Part shown: in pieces, positions 8,234-18,500 of the stretch
Layout of the letters: every line of letters starts with the position of its first letter
Numbering within the stretch: the stretch's first letter is position 1
From: Yoonia sp034652275
Lineage (GTDB): Bacteria > Pseudomonadota > Alphaproteobacteria > Rhodobacterales > Rhodobacteraceae
DNA: 64,000 nt
Assembly: GCF_034652275.1 (NCBI RefSeq)
Contig: NZ_JAXIWG010000001.1
Coordinates: 1,302,001-1,366,000, forward strand
Direction of reading: 5' to 3'
Notes under the pieces: generated by a model
Database searches by the model: none
What the model was told of the DNA's origin: nothing
Seen by the model: the letters and a program-made list of their open reading frames with translations, nothing else
Made by a program: the position numbers and the translations under genes

Positions 8234-11200
8234 GTTCTTACCTCCTGAAGGGCGGTTTCAAGCCTGCTGACTGTCTCCCCGACGGTGTCAGTCTCGGGAT
8301 CAAACCGGATCAGGGTCCAACCGACCCCTTCGTAGATGTTCTCGACAAGTGCGACGCGCGCATCCGTCCATCCAAATTCCATTGCGCCGACCACACGCCC
8401 GTTGACGACAAGGTCGTCGCCGAAGTGATCGGGTCCTGGCATTTCGGCCGCAATCAATCCGTCGATCAACGGATGGAACACCTCGTCGCATAGGGCGCGG
8501 GCCTCTTCCCAAGCCGCTACCTCGAGCCCATGACCGACTTTTTCAATTGGTTCGGACATATCCGGCGGCGCCAGCGTATCGAGCCCGTCAAGTTCGACGT
8601 GAAGCCCGCGAGCTCCTTGGAACAGGTTGACGAGCCGCCAGAGGCCGCGCCAGGCCTCGGTATAGAGCGTCTTTGCGGCTGACAGCTGGCCGGGGTCCGG
8701 AAGGGCGGCGCGCAAAAGGATCCGGACGTCGCTGTCAGACTGGGCCCATTCCGTGGGGGTGATCTTCCGGCAAGCCAGATAAAGATCCAGCGCCCCGGCC
8801 CCGACATGTTCCGCCATTTCAGACGAGGCAAGGAATGCCCCACCGTCCTCGGAAAGGGCAGTGTGGCGCGGCAATTGATCAAGCGGACGGCCGGTCTTCA
8901 CAAGCCCCCGAACGAAGACAGATCTGACCGAATATTCATCATCCGTGTCTCCATCCAGGAGCTGCCGAAATGCTTCGAGCGTGCTCGCGGACTGAAGCCT
9001 GCGCACTGCGACTGCATGCGGGGCAAGAGACGGGCTTGCGAGCGCCCGCCCCAAGGGGCCGGTCATCTGCGGGCCGAGTGAAGCCTCCGACAATGGGTTC
9101 AGGTAGCCCTTGTCCTCTGGGTCGAGATCCCGCCAAGACAGAGTCCAGACGCGTACTTGCCCCGACCGGATCATAAGCATCCGGTCCAAAAGATCCTGCG
9201 CTACCGTCGACGCATGGTATTCAATCCCATCCATCTCGATGACGACCGGAAGCCCACTGTTGCGCCCGACCGGCGTCAGCAAGAAGTCGACCCGTTTGCG
9301 GGGCAATCCCCGGAAACGAGCATCGATCTGCACCTGCGGCTCAATCGTCCAAAGGCGCGGCGCGTCCGGCAGCCCGGCACGGATCACAAAACCACGCCGG
9401 CCACCCGGCAGCACCTGAGGGGTAAGCGCCCCATCTCCGTAAAAGGCCGAGAGGGCTCCAAGCAGCCGCTTCTCCAGAGCGCTTTCGACGAGCGCGTCCC
9501 GGATAGAGGCATCAATCCCGGTCTCTGCGCGGGTCAGGCTGTCCCATTTCTCGAGAATTGCCTCCATGAGTTGGCGCGCGCGATCACGATCGGGCTCGCC
9601 CGGCCCGAACTGGGACCGGTAAGGTTTTACGCAGCGGAAACAACCGTTCCGACCCGGCTCTTGATTACAGGGGCAGTCGCGCAACGCTTCAGCCGCACGG
9701 CTGATCACAAGGCGCATCGTATCTGGATGCTCCCCGATCTGGCGCAGGTAACCTGATCCGCCCGGGACTGAATCGTAGAGGTAGAGGCTGCGGACGGTAG
9801 TCATTCCATTGAGTTGCGCCTCGAAGATGGTTGATCGAATATGGTCAACCTTCCCGGCAAAATGGCGCCGCATACCGAGGTTGATCGCCGCCACGAAGCT
9901 CTTCAAGTCGTCATTATCCGCGTCTCCGACCACCGGGATCACGATCCGGATCGCCTCCGTGTCGAACTTGCGCATCAGGAAAACTCCGGTCTCCCACCGG
10001 TCACGGGGCAAGTCCTGATCCCGCATCACGAGACAGTTCGGCGGATGCGTACCCCGGTCATCCTCACCTCTGGGCGGCCCCTGCAAAGAACCGCAATGCC
10101 GACATATCCGGAACGGCTGCGCCGGACGGCGCTCTCCGGCGATCCTCGGCCCCGGGAGTGTTGATTTCGGACCGAAGTTAAAGTCCCGGAACGTACAATG
10201 CGGTAGAAACTCAAATCCGAACGGAGCACCCGTCTCCCGGTTGGTGAACCATGAGGCTGCGATATCCTGCGGCCCATGGAACGGCATGAGGACCCGGTCG
10301 AACTGACGCTGGTCCCGCTGATCCCCGTCCCGGATCGCCGCCTTCTCCTCGCTGTCGATCGCAATGACGGACTTGAGCTGAACCACATCATGCTCCGAGC
10401 CGCTATCCGACCACATCTCGTCACCGCATTGCGGGCACGTGCGACTCTCGGCCCCCTCAATCCGGTGCGCGACATGGGAACAGGCAGGACAGAAAGTCCA
10501 GCGATCAAGATCCTCCTTACCGATGTCGATCCGGTCGATCTGCACCTGACGTCCGTTGGCGTAAAAAAATTGGCCGGGAGCAAACTCCGACAGGGCAGAA
10601 CTGGCCGGACGAGAATACTCCACATGCAGAAGCCCGTCTTCATCGCGCGGGACTGCGCCATCGTTCCGGCGAGACAGGATCGAGGTCAGCTTGACCCCCT
10701 CTTCCGGAAAGGCGTAATTTGGCAGGACTCCGTTGTCTGTGAGGAACTTGATCATCGGCACGTCGTCGATCCCACTCCGGATCATCCGGTTGATCTCGGT
10801 CCTGTCACGATTGATGTCCTGCTCGCGGCGCAGAAATTCTTCTTCAGTCAACTCCGCGCGTCGTTTCTGGAGGCGCTTGAGCTCCTTGGTTGCCTCCTCC
10901 CGCTTCTCTACAAGCCGCGCTCGATCCGTGGCAGCCGCATCAAGCGCCGCACCCACACGCCACCCGATCGAGGCGGCGTCCATTCCGGTCAAGAAGGACC
11001 TGATCCTATTCGCCAGATCCGTCCGGTCCTGGACCTCCTGTGGCAGTCCGGACAGGAACTGTTCCGCCAATTCTGACCCGCGGTGCCGAACCATATCCAG
11101 CCATTCGACAGGAAACCCGTCGAGCGCCCCGGATCCCCGACGCTTCAATACGTCTCGGACCTTTCCGTAGTCTCCGCTCTCCGTTGAGGCGCAGACATAG

Positions 11201-14200
11201 GCATCAAGTGTGAAGGCCGTCACTTGGCGCAATAGAACTTCCTCGGCGGCCAAGAACACACCCGGCGGGCGAACCTGCCCCGCCAGCATTGGCGTCGGAT
11301 CTTCCCAGAACTGGAGGTCATGCGGGCGGGCGTTGGCAAGGACCATGTTCAGCGCGTTCCCGTCACGCCGACCACTTCGCCCCATCCGCTGGACGTAATT
11401 CGCCTCCTCCGGCGGGACGGAACTCAGGAGCAAGGTAGACAGATCCCCGATGTCGATCCCCATTTCGAGGGTCGGGGAGGCAGAAATCAGGTTCGGGGCC
11501 CAGCGGGTCTCCCCTTTGATAAATCCCGTCTCGACCAGCAGCCGCTCGTTCGTCTCAAGAATTCCAGTATGTTCGCGCGCGACGACCCTGTGATTTCGAT
11601 CCGAAAGGAGGGACCGACGCAGAGCAGGCCGATCCGGCCGATCCGCGGCGGTGAGGTGCCCGTCGCAGCCGATCCGCGTACATCGTGAGCCAACGACGGT
11701 CGGCGCATTTTCGGCAAGCCCTATCTCACGCCGACCGCAGCGATCACAGGTGAGCCCAATCGTGGAAGTGGAGACGGTGACCCTCTCTGGTACCAAGAGC
11801 CAGGCGTGGCGGTTCTGCCCCTCTGGTCCGTTGACGCACCGAACGATATCGTCAGCCTCGAGTCGGCGAAGCACCATTGGATAAATTGTATCTGGGTCGG
11901 TTCCGTAGCGGAGGTCGGACGGCCCGATCATCCGGAATAGCCAGTCGCGATACCAGCTCGCCGTGCCAGAGCGTGTGATCCGTTCGAACCCAGTTGGCGC
12001 GTGGCCGAGCGTCACGGGGATCGGTGCCAGACCCCTCCGACCATCTGGATTGGGCAGAGAGCCAGATCTTCCGACGCCCACATGAATGGCGGCTGCAAAC
12101 CAGTTCAGCCCGTAGTTCCCTCTCGCGGTCGCGACCGCGCTCTCAAGATAAGGGTGCGCGACGGACCCTTGCCGTCGCATCCGTTGCACCACTCCAGCAA
12201 GGAACCGGGTCAAAAGCACCGGGTCGAATTCCGGCGCACCTGGCAAGTCGTTACGAAGCTCGCGAGCCAGCCGCTCCGTGGAGACCCGCAACAGGTCTGC
12301 CGGAACCTCTGCGACCGCAACCCCGTTTACCTCGAGCGTATGGTTGAAATGAGCCCGGTAGCTGAGGTCGACGAAATACTCCCAACCGAGGCGAAGCCGA
12401 ATGTGTTCGAGAAAGATCGGGTCAGAAATCGTCGTCCCGTTCTCTATCAGATCGCGGTACCGGCGGCGCCAAGTCAGTTCCTTCGGGATGAATACTGCGG
12501 TGAACGCGTCCGGGCCGAGTTCGGCAAGCTGGGCCTTCGGCACATCGTCGATGACCTCGCGCAGACTCATTGCACCCGGCTCGGCGCTGCAGAGCGCGGT
12601 GTAGAGGGCCTTTTGATAGACGGATAGGGCGTTTCGGGTTTCGGCGACCGCAGCGCGATGCGCCGCGTCTTGGACCGAGTCCGAGAACATGAGAAAGCGC
12701 GGTTTCGCGTCAGCTCGCTCCTCGTTCTGCTCCGAGGTGTAAAGCGTCCCGGTTATCCCGGTCGTCAGACGCGCCGCCCGCATCCCGAACAGCAAAAGCC
12801 CACGCGCTTGTCCGCAAGCGGGGCAAGTCCGGTCGATCCTCCCATTTGGGTCAGTCGGGTTGTAAACCCAGACCGGCGAGGCCGATCCCGGCTCCACTCC
12901 ATTATGGTCAGCGGGGGTGAATTCGACGCTCTCGGCATCAAGGAGCCCCTTCACGATTTGGCCACCGCTCCCGCTGGCCTGAACCATTCTGTCGATGGAG
13001 TCGTGGTAGATGAGCCGGATTCGGTCTGCCCCATTCTCGTCGAAGAACTCCTGATAGAGTTGTTCCAGGTCGGCATGCAGCGACTTCGATTTGGAATCCT
13101 GGCGCCCCAGATGAGCGGTTGCCCCACAACGATTACAGTTCACAACCGGCAGGGTTTGGCGAAGCATCTGTCGGTCCAGATCCATGGCGTGAAAAAGGTC
13201 CAGTTCTGAGCGGGCCCCGCTTGGTTCAAAACGCGGCAAGGTCGTGACCATCCGTGACATTTCGCGGATCCAGAGCTGGAGCCGGATATTGAAAAGTGGA
13301 CGCGGACTTTCAGGCGAGCCCGATCTGGCCCACGCGGCCAGGGCCACCACCAGCTCGGCAAGGGCACAATGGTCCTGATGGCTCCAATCCCGGATGATCT
13401 TGACTTGTGCGAGCCCTGTCGCAACCGCTTCAAGAGATGCTGGCCCTTCATGCAGCGCAACAATCTTGAGGGTCCGTTGAACCAGAACGTGATCCTTGAG
13501 CCGTTCTCCAAGGAGGATCCGCCAAGTGAGATCTGCTGGGTCCCCTGCGTCCACGAAGGCGAGATCCGGGTCGTCCCGGTCTGGAAAGAGACATGAGGCC
13601 AGTCGCCCGGCAGCCGACGACTGATCCATTTCAACTGCATCACGCAGGGCTATGTGAATGCCAGCGGGGTCGGGTAGGCTGAAATACTCGGGATCATCGA
13701 ACACTTCATCTGGCTTCTTCCGTGTCTCCCGGACCAGGGCACCGGCGTCAAACGGCTCCCCGAAGATCGTTTCGGCATATTGCCTGAGCTCCGTCTCTGC
13801 CTCGTCTCCGGAGCCGAGCGTAGCAGAGGAGCCGACGCAGACCAGGTGTCCTTTCGGAGTGTTCAACCGATATTTCAAGCGTCGCAGGAGGAGGGCGAGA
13901 TCCGCCCCCTGCGCCCCGTCGAACGTGTGCATTTCATCGACCACGAGGAACTGGAGCGTTTCAGGATCGTTCCGCGCCCACAATGGCTTATCCCGACCGC
14001 GCAGGAGGAGGTAGTCGAGCATCTTGTAATTTGTCAGTAGGATGTCGGGCGGGTTCTTCCGCATCGTCTCGCGATGCGTGATGACGCTGTCCGAGGTCAC
14101 CTCATGTGCCGGGTCCTGTGGTTCTGCATCCGCGTAGATTCCAGCGCGTATCCCGTTCAGTGACGAGATCCCGGAAATGGCCGCCGCGATCCGACGCGCC

Positions 14201-14631
14201 TGATCAGTCGCCAGCGCATTCATCGGATAAATCAGGATCGCCTTTATCCCGGGCTTCCCCTTGTTCCGCCGACAGTGGTCCAGGATCGGCCAGAGGTAGG
14301 ATTCCGTCTTCCCCGACCCGGTTCCGGTTGCCACCAACGTCGATTGCAGTGTCGCCCCGCTCAGCCGCGCGAAGGCGTCCGTCTGGTGCTGATAAGGGGC
14401 GAAGCGCAGCGGCACCTCCGGGAAAGGCTGTTCCCATGTGCCGTCCGCAGCTCCGTCGATCTGCCGGAACGGCATGTCCACCGAGATCCATGGGCCCTTC
14501 AGGAAGTTGCCGGGCTCGGCAATGAAACGGTCGACAACCCCCTCGAAGGCGGGGCTGGTGCTGTTCAGCGTCGTGTGAACCAGTTCGCGCAGACTGTCCT
14601 GCACATGACGGGCGAGAAGTACCGGATTCAT
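8230..14631 (-). CDS. DruE-like giant DEAD/DEAH helicase with DUF1998 region and Vsr-like nuclease-like C-terminus
   Basis: A 2133-aa superfamily 2 helicase. Walker A is GTGSGKTE at 103-110; the Walker B box reads DEMH at 232-235 instead of DEAH; motif III is VGSSATLG. Motifs V-VI lie near 1080 (SPTLEMGIDIG ... YVQRMGRSGRRDG). Several Cys pairs (CNRCGA, CPACGQ, CDRCGR, CPACSH, CPQCGD, CRHCGS) suggest zinc ribbons. The DUF1998-type segment near 1620-1680 has YDSVPGGSGYL and CPCNQEPGRNGCFRCVKPY. Around 1790-1840, VVIEMDGIEYHAST ... DLLDRMLMIRSGQVRVWTLSW resembles Vsr/DUF559 PD-(D/E)XK folds. Size and order fit Druantia DruE, or fused DrmA/DrmB of DISARM. It is 21 bases after the ArdC-like gene. 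Confidence 0.82.
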   Translation of the reverse strand: MNPVLLARHVQDSLRELVHTTLNSTSPAFEGVVDRFIAEPGNFLKGPWISVDMPFRQIDGAADGTWEQPFPEVPLRFAPYQHQTDAFARLSGATLQSTLVATGTGSGKTESYLWPILDHCRRNKGKPGIKAILIYPMNALATDQARRIAAAISGISSLNGIRAGIYADAEPQDPAHEVTSDSVITHRETMRKNPPDILLTNYKMLDYLLLRGRDKPLWARNDPETLQFLVVDEMHTFDGAQGADLALLLRRLKYRLNTPKGHLVCVGSSATLGSGDEAETELRQYAETIFGEPFDAGALVRETRKKPDEVFDDPEYFSLPDPAGIHIALRDAVEMDQSSAAGRLASCLFPDRDDPDLAFVDAGDPADLTWRILLGERLKDHVLVQRTLKIVALHEGPASLEAVATGLAQVKIIRDWSHQDHCALAELVVALAAWARSGSPESPRPLFNIRLQLWIREMSRMVTTLPRFEPSGARSELDLFHAMDLDRQMLRQTLPVVNCNRCGATAHLGRQDSKSKSLHADLEQLYQEFFDENGADRIRLIYHDSIDRMVQASGSGGQIVKGLLDAESVEFTPADHNGVEPGSASPVWVYNPTDPNGRIDRTCPACGQARGLLLFGMRAARLTTGITGTLYTSEQNEERADAKPRFLMFSDSVQDAAHRAAVAETRNALSVYQKALYTALCSAEPGAMSLREVIDDVPKAQLAELGPDAFTAVFIPKELTWRRRYRDLIENGTTISDPIFLEHIRLRLGWEYFVDLSYRAHFNHTLEVNGVAVAEVPADLLRVSTERLARELRNDLPGAPEFDPVLLTRFLAGVVQRMRRQGSVAHPYLESAVATARGNYGLNWFAAAIHVGVGRSGSLPNPDGRRGLAPIPVTLGHAPTGFERITRSGTASWYRDWLFRMIGPSDLRYGTDPDTIYPMVLRRLEADDIVRCVNGPEGQNRHAWLLVPERVTVSTSTIGLTCDRCGRREIGLAENAPTVVGSRCTRIGCDGHLTAADRPDRPALRRSLLSDRNHRVVAREHTGILETNERLLVETGFIKGETRWAPNLISASPTLEMGIDIGDLSTLLLSSVPPEEANYVQRMGRSGRRDGNALNMVLANARPHDLQFWEDPTPMLAGQVRPPGVFLAAEEVLLRQVTAFTLDAYVCASTESGDYGKVRDVLKRRGSGALDGFPVEWLDMVRHRGSELAEQFLSGLPQEVQDRTDLANRIRSFLTGMDAASIGWRVGAALDAAATDRARLVEKREEATKELKRLQKRRAELTEEEFLRREQDINRDRTEINRMIRSGIDDVPMIKFLTDNGVLPNYAFPEEGVKLTSILSRRNDGAVPRDEDGLLHVEYSRPASSALSEFAPGQFFYANGRQVQIDRIDIGKEDLDRWTFCPACSHVAHRIEGAESRTCPQCGDEMWSDSGSEHDVVQLKSVIAIDSEEKAAIRDGDQRDQRQFDRVLMPFHGPQDIAASWFTNRETGAPFGFEFLPHCTFRDFNFGPKSTLPGPRIAGERRPAQPFRICRHCGSLQGPPRGEDDRGTHPPNCLVMRDQDLPRDRWETGVFLMRKFDTEAIRIVIPVVGDADNDDLKSFVAAINLGMRRHFAGKVDHIRSTIFEAQLNGMTTVRSLYLYDSVPGGSGYLRQIGEHPDTMRLVISRAAEALRDCPCNQEPGRNGCFRCVKPYRSQFGPGEPDRDRARQLMEAILEKWDSLTRAETGIDASIRDALVESALEKRLLGALSAFYGDGALTPQVLPGGRRGFVIRAGLPDAPRLWTIEPQVQIDARFRGLPRKRVDFLLTPVGRNSGLPVVIEMDGIEYHASTVAQDLLDRMLMIRSGQVRVWTLSWRDLDPEDKGYLNPLSEASLGPQMTGPLGRALASPSLAPHAVAVRRLQSASTLEAFRQLLDGDTDDEYSVRSVFVRGLVKTGRPLDQLPRHTALSEDGGAFLASSEMAEHVGAGALDLYLACRKITPTEWAQSDSDVRILLRAALPDPGQLSAAKTLYTEAWRGLWRLVNLFQGARGLHVELDGLDTLAPPDMSEPIEKVGHGLEVAAWEEARALCDEVFHPLIDGLIAAEMPGPDHFGDDLVVNGRVVGAMEFGWTDARVALVENIYEGVGWTLIRFDPETDTVGETVSRLETALQEVRT

Positions 14632-14652
14632 TCAATTAGACCTATCAGAACA

Positions 14653-15510
14653 TTACCGCGCATGCTGTTCAATCCGTCCTGCCGCCCTAGCGATTGTTGA
14701 AAAGCTGACATGTTCAAGCGTGTTTTCTTTTACATATGCGTTCAAATATTCCGCCGAATTCGTGTGCAGCCCGAAACGGCGCCCGACTATAAACGACACT
14801 GCCTCTGCCTCAAATTCTCGAGCATCGAGTCCTTCTGGTCGGCGATGCGGCCATTTTTTTCCATTTCCGCCCTGATGCCCAAGGTAAATGTGCGCAAGCT
14901 CATGAACCAAGATACGAAAACTTGCCGCCTGATTAAGATCGGAATTGATACGGACCAGCCACCGTGCAGCAGTCGACGTTCCTTTTGCTCCCGTTGAATT
15001 CGGAACAGCCCGAGCATCGCCACCACGGCCAGATGCCATTTTAACGAAAGAGGTCGAAATTTGGTCTTCCTTCTCAGCACGACGTGCAAGCTTTTCAGAC
15101 ATACCCGCCTTGATCTCATGCGGTTCGCCGAACACCCGGTCTAAAACCGCATCCTCTTCTTTGGGTCCCGTGGTGTCAGCCAGTTCATAAGCACACCTGA
15201 CAGGACAGAAAGGCCACAGTACGACGATGGGAACAGAGCCCGGCTTTACCTCGCGACCGATTTCCCGCCATTTGTCGGGGAAAGCCACGTAGCGAGCACC
15301 CGGCCGCTGAATGTCTGCCAGCATCAGATTAAACGGGGCCATGTGGGTATGTCCCGAAATTCGGTTGAACAGACTGGCCCACGGCGGTGTCGCGCCCGGT
15401 TCTTTGGCGGCGCGGTAAAGTTCATCGATGCGATCCGCAGTTTCCGCAAGCACGGCGTCGATCCCGGTCGGTCCAGGTTCCAAAAACAGATCTCCCTGCA
15501 CGCCCGTCAT
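14653..15510 (-). CDS. ArdC-like zincin metallopeptidase (HELAH motif)
   Basis: A 285-aa protein. The N-terminal half (about residues 45-110) resembles the ssDNA-binding DUF1738 part of ArdC proteins (SLFNRISGHTHMAPFN, QRPGARYVAFPDKWREIGRE, VKPGSVPIVVLWPF). The C-terminal half has a zincin motif, ILVHELAHIYLGH, with a downstream glutamate in REFEAEAVSFIVGRRFG, as in ImmA/IrrE and ArdC peptidases. ArdC was described as a plasmid antirestriction protein, so its place inside a restriction-like operon is unusual. It starts inside the methylase stop codon (ATGA overlap), so its product is probably made in step with the methylase. A self-protection, regulatory or protease role are all possible. Confidence 0.7.
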   Translation of the reverse strand: MTGVQGDLFLEPGPTGIDAVLAETADRIDELYRAAKEPGATPPWASLFNRISGHTHMAPFNLMLADIQRPGARYVAFPDKWREIGREVKPGSVPIVVLWPFCPVRCAYELADTTGPKEEDAVLDRVFGEPHEIKAGMSEKLARRAEKEDQISTSFVKMASGRGGDARAVPNSTGAKGTSTAARWLVRINSDLNQAASFRILVHELAHIYLGHQGGNGKKWPHRRPEGLDAREFEAEAVSFIVGRRFGLHTNSAEYLNAYVKENTLEHVSFSTIARAAGRIEQHAR

Positions 15511-18500
15511 TCAGCGGCCTCCGCTGTTTTCAGCCGCTCGAAATGGGCCCAGGCGCGGCGGTAGTCTTCGATCCGGTCGCATTGGGTGAAAGGGCCGACG
15601 AAGTGGCGGGTGACGGTGCGGGGGCCGCCGGGCATCGTGTCGTCGATGGCGGTGCAGGTCAGTTCGGGCGGGTTGTCGGCGAGGATACGCTCCCAGGCGG
15701 CGCGGCCGGGGCTTTTGCCGCGGTCGTCGAGCCAGCCGACGCCGGGCAGCCCCTTGGAGCAGGTCCAGACGATCCGGCCGTTCTGGTCGTACCAGGTGCC
15801 CGCCTCATTCTCCTGAAGGACCGGGAAGTAGATCCGGTAGATTTCGATCAACTGGTCGAGGGTCAGGCCAAGCGCCTGCGCCACCAGCACGTCGATCTCG
15901 ACCAGTGCCATGCGGCGAGCGAATTCGGTCCGGAGGCCTGCGGTCCGGTCCCACGTGGCCGGACCTTCGACCGGGCCTTCCAGCTGGAGTCGGGGGTCAG
16001 GGGAGGACCACGGGAGCGCATTGAACGTGGGTACGTGCCGGTTCCAGAGATCGGCGTAAGCCGAGGTGATACAGGCGAGTCGCAGGGAGCGGTGCTGGGC
16101 CGTTTCCTCAAGATCTGGGAACGGCCACCGACCTATGTCAGAAGCGAAAAGGTCACCGCGTCCGTTTGCCTTTACCAAATAGTCGAACGGGATCGAACAA
16201 GCGAATGAGTGTATCGTCAGAGAAGCTGAGACATCCGCACAAGCGATGCTTTCAACCTTGTGTATGTGCGTCGCGCCCGGCGGAATCATCGCACCGATCA
16301 AGCTGCGCTCTCCATTCAGAGCGATCATGTTCCGAAACGCGACGCGATAGAAATCGGCATGGCCCTTGGTAGCGTCCCAGCGGCACTGGGTCATCCGGTT
16401 CCGGTAGTCGGTCATCTCCAGTGCCGGACCATAATTCGTACGTGGCAGATAGTCTTCAGGCGAGGTGGTCAGGTCGATAACGAGGTAATCCGCATTGGTG
16501 CGCGAGATCGCCTTGGGCGTTTTGTAAAGCGGGTTCCCAACGTGAAACAGTGGCCCTTGCAGGATCATCTGATCCGCCGGGCGGAACCCTGTCTCGCGCC
16601 GGATCGTCCCGTCCTTTTGGGCGGCCGTTTCGTGCCAGTGGGGTGACTGTTGCCACAGCGGAATTTCAATTGTCCGCTCTCCTGTCGCCGTGCTTACGGT
16701 CCGCTCGATCTTCGGGATTGCCGCGTCCAGTTTCGGGAACCGTGCCATCTGGCGAAACACGTCGAGGGTTCTTGCCGAATAGGGTTGAATGAACCGGGCT
16801 TCTTCAACGGGGACAGTCTCCTCCTCGGCGAGAGCATGGATCACCGAGAGCGCTTGGCGGTCGATACGCATGACTCGATCACGATGACCGCGTGTGTCCC
16901 AGTTTCCATCGGAATTCTTGATGCTGGGGACCGGGCCGATGCCGTCCTGATCCGCATACGAGTCCTCAATCTGTGCCGCAGTGAAGGCATATGTGAATTT
17001 TTCGAAATCTGGAGCGCGTTGCTCACCACGGTAGATGTTCAGGCTGAACCTGACGTTATGATCAACCTCCATAAAGTTCCGAGATTTCATTCGGTTGATG
17101 AATTCGAAATGCTTCGCGATCCGCGCATACCAGTGCCGCCGGAACGCCCCCGACTTCGGGTCGCCCAGATGCCCGTCCTGATGGATCAGCGCGGCATAGC
17201 CCTGCGGCGCGACCAGCCGGAACGACAGGTCGATGAAGCAACGATAAAGGTTGTTCGACCCGCCCCCGGCGAAGGGGTTCATCACCTCGGACGAGGTCAC
17301 CTCCATAGCCCCCCGGGTCGAGACGAAGTCCTGCAGGAAAGCCTCGACCGCCGGAACCGTCCGCCCCTCACGCCGCACGGGCGGCGCCTTCGGCAGCGCC
17401 TCGCCAAGTACCTTCTTCGCGTCCGACGCCGACAGACCCGCATAAAGCGGATCGATATCCGCCAGCACCAGCCCCTCGTTCCACGAGGGCTTGGCCCAAG
17501 GCGGGTTCCCGACGATCACGTCGAAACCGCCGCGCGCGCGCATCACGTCGGCAAAGATCAGGTCGAAATGCACGAAGCGCTCGCGTTCGGCCACCGCGAC
17601 CGCGACGCCGAGCCAGTCGAAGGTCTCGATCAGCGCCTCGACATTGGTTTCCCGGAACAGGGTATCCTGATCCTTGGTCTGCCGCTTGGCGGCGGCCCCA
17701 AACAGGTCACGCGCCGGGGCGTCAGGCTCCAACTGGTCGAAGAAGTCGGGGGACGGGTCCTTGATGTCTGCGGTGGATTCCATCGCAAGCGACCCGTCGG
17801 CAGAGAACCCGCCATCAAGGATCAGGCGCATGCCTTCCAGAAACTCGCGCCGGTTGGGCAGCAGATGCGCCATGTCGAGCGGCCAGAGCCAGAGCGCACA
17901 CCACGCGTCCATCGCGGTCTTGAGCCGCTTATAAGGGAGCGTGTTCGTCGCGTGATCCGCGCCGATCAGGTGGGCGTTCAGCTGTTCCTTCTGGTGGAAA
18001 TCCATCTGGCTGTTGCCCGGGATCTCTTTGTCCGGCCACAGCGTGATCGCATCGTTCGCCGCTGCACGGGTCTTGGCGAGGTCATCGGCCACCCGGTCGA
18101 ACAAGGCCTCGGCGACACGGCTGAGTTTCTGGACAAGCATCACCTCGTGGCGTTCAAGTTCCTTGAAGAAACCGGCCTTGCGCCATGCCTTGATGTGATC
18201 CTGCGCGGGCTTGGCGAAAGGGGCGATCGACTTGTCCTTGTCGAAGTTCGCCATGTCCTTGGCCGGGAGGAGCCACTGCCAGATATGGCCGTCGGGCAGG
18301 CGTTTGCGCCAGCCGATTTCGTCCGGTTTCCCGTTGAGCCAGAGGTCCGCCTGTTTCTTGGCGGTGAGGAGCAACGGGGAATAGGACGCGCGACGCGCCC
18401 CAATCAAGGAGTTCCCGGCATGAAGCTGGTCTCCGAACCAGGGCGAGAATTCGCTGCCATGCAGGCTGTTAAGCCAGAGCGAAATCGCACCCAGTTCCAC

